Below, one piece after another: positions 32,184 through 37,590 of a stretch of DNA of 37,590 nucleotides (position 1 is its first letter; the number at the start of each line of letters is the position of its first letter). The notes under the pieces were generated by a model, which saw only the letters and a program-made list of their open reading frames with translations, made no database searches and was not told the DNA's origin. The DNA is taken from the IMG/VR virus record IMGVR_UViG_3300044673_000120, positions 1-37,590 of that record. One strand, 5' to 3'. Source of the DNA: a virus. Made by a program: the position numbers and the translations under genes.

Positions 32184-33130
32184 GCTTCAACCTCCTTGCT
32201 TAAAATCAATAGACTTTCAGCGCGGCGAAGTCCGCCAATCTGATCCTCGATCCCTGGCCTTGATTTTCTATTAAAATCTTTATTGCTTGCTACATTAACC
32301 ATGCACTTAAGCACTATTTGATTAATCTTGTCTGGCTCACATCCATTTGCTTCCAGAACATCAGCAATAAGTTTTTTGTAAAATCTGATTTTATCTTCTC
32401 GACCAATTGGAACGACCTTCGAGAATTTGTCGGAGTACCGCGAGAAGATCTCTGCAAAACCAACCTTTTTATTGGCAATTCCACGCTCTATTTTGGCGCG
32501 TAAACCATCGGCTCCCATCATATACCATCCGCAATAATTCTCGGTGGCGTTCCAGAGCTCCTTAAGTTCCAAAAAGGCTTCGTATTCGAGGTCACCGGCT
32601 TCGTCGATAATTACAACCGGGTGATTAATGCTCTTCAGGTAAAATTTGAGGGTTTCTTTTACTGTGAAGTATTGGCCTTTGCTTTCGCCACCAACTGTTT
32701 TTGCTAAAAGCCTGATAAATGCCTGGCGTGTTTTGGCCTGAGAAGCATCCACATAAAAGCAGTTTTTCATTGTCCGGCTTAGGTATTTAGCCGTGAAGGT
32801 TTTGCCGATACCGCAGTCATCGACACATATTTTTGCTTTTGCATAAGCCTTACAAAACTGGACATCCTCCTCAATCATGTTGAACACGTCGGTACGGGCG
32901 ACATTCCATTTGCGGTCTTCAATGGTAATCCCTAAGAATTGAGCCATCATGATCCACTGGGTCGTTTTCAGTAGTCCCATGTGTTCGCCTTTGTGGAGGC
33001 GCGAGTAAACAGCCGCCGAAATTCCGAGCGATTTGGCAAACGCGCCATCGGTACCATCGTACAATTCGCGGCGTTCGATCATTGCGTCGATGATCTTTAA
33101 TTTGAAATCCTGTGTAAGTGTAATAGCCAT
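32180..33130 (-). CDS. MuB-like AAA+ ATPase, transposition target factor
   Basis: 316 aa. An N-terminal helix-turn-helix (about 28-48, AFAKSLGISAAVYSRLHKG) precedes a P-loop core: Walker A DDCGIGKT (104-111), Walker B VVIIDEAGD (about 172-180) and a sensor region near MMGADGLRAK. This is the MuB/IstB-related plan. MuB coats target DNA, delivers it to the transposase and gives target immunity. It follows the transposase by 17 nt. Confidence 0.88.
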   Translation of the reverse strand: MAITLTQDFKLKIIDAMIERRELYDGTDGAFAKSLGISAAVYSRLHKGEHMGLLKTTQWIMMAQFLGITIEDRKWNVARTDVFNMIEEDVQFCKAYAKAKICVDDCGIGKTFTAKYLSRTMKNCFYVDASQAKTRQAFIRLLAKTVGGESKGQYFTVKETLKFYLKSINHPVVIIDEAGDLEYEAFLELKELWNATENYCGWYMMGADGLRAKIERGIANKKVGFAEIFSRYSDKFSKVVPIGREDKIRFYKKLIADVLEANGCEPDKINQIVLKCMVNVASNKDFNRKSRPGIEDQIGGLRRAESLLILSKEVEA

Positions 33131-33147
33131 TTGGTTTGTTTTTGGTG

Positions 33148-35196
33148 TTAAAATCGGTCGTATAAACCTTTATTAAAAGGCGTTGAAATGAAATTTAAAT
33201 CGTCATCATTCAAATCCGGATTGTCGAGCACTTCAACCGGAACGATTCGCTCGGTAACGGTGCGGCGCAATCCGGATATTTTGAATTTGTTGTTTAGCGT
33301 TGTTGGAATGTTGTCGATCACTGTGACCGGATCAATCGATTTGCTTTTAGAGTTGATAAACCCGTTTACTGAAGCCACATATTTGCTCATTTGCTCGCGA
33401 GCTTCCAGATCGGTTTCAGTTTGTTCAAGTTTGGCTCGGTGATAAACCGGTTTCGAAATAGCTTCGCACACGCAGCGGTCGGTTCCGCGTAAGTAGACCA
33501 ATGCTTTTAATACCTTGCCGTCATTTCCGTCGAGCCAATATATGTCCAGATCTTTCCCTTCAACCTGAGCCATGAGGCTAATCAGCCGGTCGCTAAATGC
33601 GATCTCACCGTTTTCGCCAATCAGACATTCAGTATTGTTCAGCTTAATAATCCCGGTATTGCATGAGGTTTGTGTTTTGAATCCCAACGATGGAAGGAAA
33701 GCCCGCCAATTGGTTGGAGTCATGTTTGGGTGTTGCATCTCGGTCAATACCTCCCAGCAGGTTTTATCTTTAATTACCGGGTGCGGAGCATTGTTCCAGT
33801 TTTCAATATCAATCAGGCAATCGTCTATAATATTATCGTAAGGTATGATCTGATGTTTTTCAGGTCCTGCCTGGTTTGATTCTGACAATGCTTTCGGACG
33901 TGCGATCCATCCTTCACGTTTCTTTTCAGTACCATACCTGAGGGGTTTCCAGTAAGGTTCAATTCGCTTTGCGCGGGCAACGTTGGCGGCAATGTGTGTT
34001 TTCTGAAACATATTACCATCAGCCAAAAACGAATTCAGGAATTGGCTGTTTCCGCTCATTTCTCCTTCAAGCTCGTAAGGAAGGCTTAAACCCCACTCGG
34101 TATAGTTGCGAACCATCTGGCGGTAAAATTCAAGGATCAGGCTATCTTTTGTTTTACCGAAAACCCATGTTGTAATAGCTCCGCTTCCGAGATCAATACC
34201 GCCGTACATCCAAACACGTTTTCCTTTTTCGTACCAGAAAGGAGGCTGCCTGTCATCCACTGATATAATCGAACCGGCAAATTCAGGGCGTTTCATGCTA
34301 TGGTAAGGCTTGAATTTAGACATCCAGAGTTGACTGTCGCCGCTGCGTAGCGTATGGGTACCCGCTTTATTGGTCCATTTAGCCAGGTAATTAGTGATTG
34401 TTGCCTGAGAAAGCTTTGGAAATTCCTTAGAGTCGTATATTTCGCCGGTTTTGTTATTGATTACGTCAACATATCCGCTTAAAAAACCTTCATATTGTCT
34501 TGAAATTTCTGTTGCAGTTGGCTTATATGATTGGTGGGCAAACATGCTGTTGAGTAAATCCATCACCGTTTCATCAACTTTTAGAGCCGATTTATTACAG
34601 AAATTGCCATGAATCAGTGCGGAGTACCCTTCTTTTTTGTAGTCTTTCAACTTTCTCCGGAGACTGGCGGCATTGGCTGGCAGTGTATGCGATTGAATAT
34701 CCCGAAACCGGTTGCATTCGTTGGTAACAATGGTCCAAATATCGGCTACACCACCGCGAAGACTTTTGCGGAGCTCGTAGCGTTTTGTATAGATCCGCTC
34801 AACGGTGTTCAGAACTGAAGCGTTCAAAGTGTATTCGTCAATCACATCGTCGGGCAGCAATTTCCCATCAGTAAGCTGATAGTTGGCGTAAAATTCAATC
34901 GCTCGGGAGTCGCGGGAGTAATGACGTTCAAAAAGTGATTGCCTCACCTGGCGTTGTGGCTCGCCAAAAGTTTCGATGAGTAGTTTTTGCCAGTCGCGTG
35001 GTAAGGTGTCCCATTTTACCAAGGTAGGAGTATTTGGACCCTGAGCGCGGAGGCGTTTAATGTAATTATTTTCAATCCTATGTCGCAAACCGCGATCACT
35101 TATAAGTTTCAGGCTTGAGTCGAAGGCGTCTCTGCCTTCAACGAGTACACGCGCCTGCACTCCTAATTGCTCGTTGTGATATTCGTAAGGGATCAT
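33148..35196 (-). CDS. MuA-like DDE transposase
   Basis: 682 aa from the ATG at 35194-35196 (MIPYEYHNEQLGVQARVLVE); an ATG 21 codons upstream lacks sequence character. The core has SIISVDDRQPPFWYEKGK with the first Asp, a second acidic site in the YELEGEMSGNSQF block (Glu, where MuA has Asp) and NVARAKRIEPYWKPLR with the catalytic Glu about 34-36 residues later. REGWIARPKALSESNQAGP is the conserved block after the catalytic Glu. The C-terminal beta domain and a charged end follow, as in MuA. It cuts both phage ends and joins them to target DNA in integration and replicative transposition. Confidence 0.92.
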   Translation of the reverse strand: MIPYEYHNEQLGVQARVLVEGRDAFDSSLKLISDRGLRHRIENNYIKRLRAQGPNTPTLVKWDTLPRDWQKLLIETFGEPQRQVRQSLFERHYSRDSRAIEFYANYQLTDGKLLPDDVIDEYTLNASVLNTVERIYTKRYELRKSLRGGVADIWTIVTNECNRFRDIQSHTLPANAASLRRKLKDYKKEGYSALIHGNFCNKSALKVDETVMDLLNSMFAHQSYKPTATEISRQYEGFLSGYVDVINNKTGEIYDSKEFPKLSQATITNYLAKWTNKAGTHTLRSGDSQLWMSKFKPYHSMKRPEFAGSIISVDDRQPPFWYEKGKRVWMYGGIDLGSGAITTWVFGKTKDSLILEFYRQMVRNYTEWGLSLPYELEGEMSGNSQFLNSFLADGNMFQKTHIAANVARAKRIEPYWKPLRYGTEKKREGWIARPKALSESNQAGPEKHQIIPYDNIIDDCLIDIENWNNAPHPVIKDKTCWEVLTEMQHPNMTPTNWRAFLPSLGFKTQTSCNTGIIKLNNTECLIGENGEIAFSDRLISLMAQVEGKDLDIYWLDGNDGKVLKALVYLRGTDRCVCEAISKPVYHRAKLEQTETDLEAREQMSKYVASVNGFINSKSKSIDPVTVIDNIPTTLNNKFKISGLRRTVTERIVPVEVLDNPDLNDDDLNFISTPFNKGLYDRF

Positions 35197-35269
35197 TGGT
35201 TGAGTTTTTTTTTGAGAAACCGGGGCCGACAGCAAACAGGCGGATGACCCCGGAATCATTTACATGAAT

Positions 35270-35452
35270 CTATTTTCCTGATAAACCTGGTGTCTCGGTA
35301 TCTCCTGAGTCGGCAGCAAATAAGATGCTGAGAAAAAGGCACGCAATTGTCGTTGCAATATGCCAGGGCGCATTCTGAAAAATAGCACCGTAAAAGGCAC
35401 AAGCGGCAATAATTGCAAAAAGGATGGCGAAAACTTTATTCATTCGTCTCAT
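35270..35452 (-). CDS. Small two-span membrane protein
   Basis: 60 aa with two hydrophobic segments, about 8-25 (VFAILFAIIAACAFYGAI) and 31-47 (HIATTIACLFLSILFAA), and a short acidic tail. A second ATG at 35443 is also possible. It overlaps the regulator gene stop. As an early membrane protein it might act in superinfection control, but nothing proves this. Confidence 0.6.
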   Translation of the reverse strand: MRRMNKVFAILFAIIAACAFYGAIFQNAPWHIATTIACLFLSILFAADSGDTETPGLSGK

Positions 35453-35666
35453 TGGATTCTGGATTTATTGGGTTTATAATTTCAATCAATCGTTTAGCTT
35501 CCTGTAAAACTGCGGGGCTCATTGTGCGGTGCTGATTCATCATTGCTTTGATGGTATTGGGCTTGTAAGCCCCGTTTAGCATGCCGGAAATGATTTTATA
35601 AGTCCCTGCGAGTGGCAGCTGTTTTTTTATTTTTTCAATCTCTTCGCTTTTTATTAGGTTTTTCAT
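35436..35666 (-). CDS. Ner-like early regulator
   Basis: 76 aa from the ATG at 35664-35666 (MKNLIKSEEIEKIKKQLPLA); an open stretch upstream lacks coding character. GTYKIISGMLNGAYKPNTIK (about residues 21-40) fits a helix-turn-helix. It is first in the leftward early operon and divergent from the repressor, where Ner/Cro proteins sit. It likely dampens early and repressor transcription. Confidence 0.72.
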   Translation of the reverse strand: MKNLIKSEEIEKIKKQLPLAGTYKIISGMLNGAYKPNTIKAMMNQHRTMSPAVLQEAKRLIEIINPINPESNETNE

Positions 35667-35678
35667 TTTGTTTTGTCG

Positions 35679-35686
35679 TAATTTTG
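35679..35686 (+). promoter_or_regulatory. Candidate -7 box of the repressor promoter
   Basis: TAATTTTG fits TAnnTTTG, 41 nt before the repressor start. No clear -33 TTTG at the usual spacing. It would overlap the opposite early promoter, so only one may be real or they may exclude each other. Confidence 0.4.
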
Positions 35687-35702
35687 TAAACGCTATTGAA
35701 TA

Positions 35703-35710
35703 CAAAACTA
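35703..35710 (-). promoter_or_regulatory. Candidate -7 box of the early promoter
   Basis: TAGTTTTG on the - strand fits TAnnTTTG and lies 37 nt before the Ner-like start. Operator copy 1 (35710-35725) abuts it on the upstream side, so a bound repressor would cover the promoter. Confidence 0.5.
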
Positions 35711-35756
35711 CAAAACATTTCGCCACTTGCAAGAAAAAAAACAAAATATTTCGCCA
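35710..35756. promoter_or_regulatory. Operator-like direct repeats
   Basis: ACAAAACATTTCGCCA (35710-35725) and ACAAAATATTTCGCCA (35741-35756) differ at one base and lie 31 bp apart, about three helix turns. A third copy, ACAAAATTTTTCGCCA, is inside the repressor gene at 35880-35895. The arrangement between the repressor and the early operon suggests repressor or Ner binding sites. Confidence 0.65.
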
Positions 35757-36467
35757 ATTAAGCAAAGGATTTTGCAATTCGTTGAAAATCTTGGTATAAG
35801 CAAGCGCGATTTTTGCGAAAAAACCGGCATTTCACGCGGTACACTTGAAAGTCATACCGGAATAACTGAAGAAACAATAACAAAATTTTTCGCCACCTAT
35901 CCTGATATCAATCCGGCATGGTTATTTACAGGATCTGGAGCTAAGGAGATCTCAAAAGATAAAAATAAGCTTTCTCATTGCAAAGTAAGCCCGATAGAAA
36001 ATTGCACTATTGAAGACTTCCGTTTGCAAACTGATGGCATTAGGGATGAGCAGCAGATACCGCTTTTTGATTTGGAGGCAGTTGCCGGTCTTATCCCGTT
36101 ATTCAACGATGCCACAAAGCATATACCAGTTGACTATATTAAGATCCCGAACCTTCCAAAGTGCGACGGCGCGATCTATATTACAGGTGACAGCATGTAC
36201 CCACTGCTGAAATCGGGCGACATTGTATTATATAAGCAGGTACACGATATTTCAAACGGAATATTCTGGGGAGAGATGTACCTTTTATCGGTTGACCTCG
36301 GAGGAGAGGAGTATGTGACTGTCAAATACATTCAAAAAAGCGATATCCCTGACTGTGTTCGCCTGGTAAGTTATAACCAGCACCACGGAGATAAGGATGT
36401 TTTACTATCCAGCATTCGTGCCCTGGCATTCGTGAAAGCCAGTGTTAGAGTTAACTCCATGAAGTAA
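35727..36467 (+). CDS. Phage repressor with S24 (LexA-like) peptidase domain
   Basis: 246 aa from a TTG start at 35727; no ATG is available before the helix-turn-helix. The N-terminal part (about 10-65) reads as the DNA-binding domain (IKQRILQFVENLGISKRDFC, then INPAWLFTGSG). The C-terminal domain (about 110-240) has the catalytic Ser in GDSMYPLLKSGD (about 151-162) and a Lys in TVKYIQK. It should hold lysogeny by binding the nearby repeats and lose activity by self-cleavage under RecA/DNA damage, so induction could be SOS-linked. Operator copy 2 lies within its first codons. Confidence 0.88.
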   Translation: MQEKKQNISPIKQRILQFVENLGISKRDFCEKTGISRGTLESHTGITEETITKFFATYPDINPAWLFTGSGAKEISKDKNKLSHCKVSPIENCTIEDFRLQTDGIRDEQQIPLFDLEAVAGLIPLFNDATKHIPVDYIKIPNLPKCDGAIYITGDSMYPLLKSGDIVLYKQVHDISNGIFWGEMYLLSVDLGGEEYVTVKYIQKSDIPDCVRLVSYNQHHGDKDVLLSSIRALAFVKASVRVNSMK

Positions 36468-36937
36468 AAATACCCGCACACACACGTTTTTTCAATTCAA
36501 AGCCGCACAAAAGCGTGTTTAAATATCTGATTATCATCAACAAACAGTTATTATGCACTGATTATGTTATAGGATTATAGGTATAATTATCCGAGTTTTT
36601 TGGCGTGTTCAGTATGTTTTTTTTATCATCAAAGGTATAGTTATACACTATTCTTTTTACTCTTTTTAGACCCCTGTTAGTCCCCTGTTCACTCCCGTGT
36701 AGCTTTTTTCTTTGTTTAAATTGTCTTTAAGAACCATATTGGCGGAGCATAAAAAAAGCCCCATTTTAAGGAGCTTTGTGGCTACATCTACCATCGGCCT
36801 GTATTGGCTAAAATGGCTTATTTTACGGGTGTTTTAGGCTAATTTAATAGTGTTATCAATGCCAGTTAAACCTTGATTAATTTTTGCCCCGTTTTTTCCT
36901 TCTTGAATTAAAGCATTGTTAAAGCAAACCTAAACTC
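36468..36937. other. Early-end noncoding region
   Basis: About 470 nt AT-rich sequence with no credible gene on either strand. An imperfect hairpin AAAGCCCC/GGAGCTTT (36755-36777) may end the repressor transcript. T-rich runs dominate. In Mu the early end similarly carries transposase sites, an enhancer and regulatory DNA before the phage edge. Confidence 0.5.
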
Positions 36938-37022
36938 TTTGCACAATTCGTTTCTCTCTTCTTTTTTCTATCATATTGATTTTCATTAGACTTGTGTGTT
37001 GTGTGTTTGCACTGTTCGTTTT
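36938..37022 (-). repeat. Early-end transposase-site-like repeats
   Basis: TTTGCACAATTCGTTT (36938-36953) and TTTGCACTGTTCGTTTT (37006-37022) are related to the late-end repeats in reverse orientation: the reverse complement of the late-end copy is TTTACACAAATCGTTTT, a 14 of 16 match to the first. Spacing is 68 bp, wider than at the late end, as at the two ends of Mu. Confidence 0.6.
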
Positions 37023-37177
37023 ATCCCCCTTAAAAAGTTGGAAAAATGGATCTCATTTATCGAAAATGATTCCCTTGATCTCACTTTTTCAGGAAGAAAT
37101 TTATCTCCTAAATAAAAAAAAAATAAGCCTCACCCCGATTGGAGTATGCCTCCTGAGTAAAAATAAAAGCAAAAAAA

Positions 37178-37203
37178 AAGCTGTCAATTTAAATTGACAG
37201 CTT
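37178..37203 (-). terminator. Terminator of flanking host gene
   Basis: AAGCTGTCAATTT and AAATTGACAGCTT are a perfect 13-bp inverted repeat with no spacer. On the - strand a long T run follows (complement of the A run at 37170-37179). It ends the host gene that reads leftwards, 26 nt after its stop codon. Confidence 0.8.
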
Positions 37204-37228
37204 CAAATTTTCTTTATAAATGGGTATT

Positions 37229-37590
37229 TTAAAATCTTGCAGTAATTCTTATTTCAAGAGGTGAAGGAACTAATACATATCCTTTGGGAGAATACAGGAA
37301 GAATAGATTGCCATTGCTAAAAAACACCTCTCCGTTCAAATAAACTCGTCTACATTCATAAGGCAAATGTCTGAAATATATTTGCCTCGGTAGTTCAGTA
37401 ACGCAATATCCAATACCGTCATGATACCTGTAAAAATTGTTTCCTGAATAGTAATAATTACCACAATTGGTTTCAAATACTATTGGGTTATGCTCAAACC
37501 GGTGATAAACTCTTCCGTATTTGGGATGTACGAAATAATCGGGTTTTGAATAATGATGATGATTGGAATAGTATTTCGGGTGATATTCAT
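37229..37590 (-). CDS. Host gene, partial: secreted-type Tyr/His-rich protein
   Basis: An open frame enters at the window edge and stops with TAA at 37229-37231, giving the last 120 residues. It is rich in Tyr, His and Asn (EYHPKYYSNHHHYSKPDYF near the edge) with NPIVFETNCGNYYYSGNNFY and ends YSPKGYVLVPSPLEIRITA. This is the style of small secreted Bacteroidota proteins with a YYxxG...GYxVVxPP pattern (DUF6515-like, from memory). The start is outside the window. It marks host DNA to the right of the prophage. Confidence 0.72.
   Translation of the reverse strand, partial: EYHPKYYSNHHHYSKPDYFVHPKYGRVYHRFEHNPIVFETNCGNYYYSGNNFYRYHDGIGYCVTELPRQIYFRHLPYECRRVYLNGEVFFSNGNLFFLYSPKGYVLVPSPLEIRITARF

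Larger units (their letters stand above)
113..37022. mobile_element. Mu-like transposable siphovirus prophage
   Basis: The region holds a MuA-type transposase, MuB-type ATPase, S24 repressor, GemA-like and DUF3164 proteins, Mu I-type protease, DUF935-type portal with Mu F domain, gpG- and gp36-like proteins, a lysis cassette and a full non-contractile tail set. Related repeats in inverted orientation mark both sides, and the span of about 36.9 kb matches Mu-type genomes. The early end, with the repressor, is at the right and the late end at the left. The given bounds are the outer edges of the repeats; the true ends are probably within some tens of bases of them. Confidence 0.9.

Noticed and set aside
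81-37055. Exact prophage ends at TG (81) and CA (37054-37055)
   Set aside because: Distances to the repeats fit (about 32 bp each side), but the adjacent 5-bp sequences (ATAAT and TTTAT) do not match, so no target duplication supports it.
36976-37197. 73-codon + frame near the early end
   Set aside because: Low-complexity Lys/Ser/Leu content, spans the putative end repeats and ends inside a palindromic terminator of the opposite strand.
1-37590. CRISPR arrays, tRNA or rRNA genes
   Set aside because: No repeat-spacer pattern and no cloverleaf or rRNA-like sequence was recognised while reading either strand.

Overview
The window is an almost complete Mu-like (transposable) prophage, roughly 37 kb, in a Bacteroidota chromosome. 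Host assignment rests on TAnnTTTG-type -7 promoter boxes, weak Shine-Dalgarno signals, DUF4494/DUF3164-type early genes and the style of the flanking secreted protein. A MuA-type DDE transposase, a MuB-type ATPase, a LexA-like repressor, and Mu-style protease, portal and head genes identify the element. There is no tail sheath gene and there is a long tape measure, so the particle should be a siphovirus (B3/D3112 style) rather than a contractile Mu. Two pairs of related 16-17 bp repeats lie in opposite orientation at about 113-151 and 36938-37022. They are probably the transposase-binding ends. The exact ends and target duplication could not be fixed by eye. A partial host gene lies beyond the right end (37229-37590).

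Layout, read from the early (right) end leftwards: S24 repressor (+) and its operator repeats; Ner-like regulator, small membrane protein, MuA, MuB, small proteins, RecA-like ATPase, GemA-like protein, DUF3164, DUF4494 and small proteins (all -). Next comes a diversity-generating retroelement (DGR): two tandem homologous target genes, a template repeat and a reverse transcriptase, followed by a small overlapping gene. Then follow small regulatory and accessory genes and a lipoprotein cargo gene with its own promoter and terminator. A block at 17754-24198 is on the + strand: terminase small and large subunits, gp36-like, a portal/F-morphogenesis/nuclease-like fusion, gpG-like and gp37-like. Its orientation is reversed relative to the Mu order. 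Finally, on the - strand, come protease/scaffold, major capsid, lysis cassette, tail tube, frameshifted tail chaperone, structural proteins including a beta-helix, tape measure, baseplate/hub, tail fibre, and at the far late end a putative DNA-modification module (41-aa protein, ABC-ATPase/Mom-like acetyltransferase fusion, formyltransferase). The module sits where mom lies in Mu.

The best-supported unusual system is the DGR. By hand alignment, both variable regions differ from the template only at template T positions on the + strand, which are adenines in the coding sense: 15 and 18 substitutions over 78 positions, and none at the 57 other positions. The two diversified proteins are small, lack a signal peptide and look nothing like tail fibres. 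They sit in the early region, so their role is unknown. Other points worth checking are the Mom-like fusion operon, the reversed head block, the portal-nuclease fusion, a single-protein spanin and the predicted -1 frameshift.
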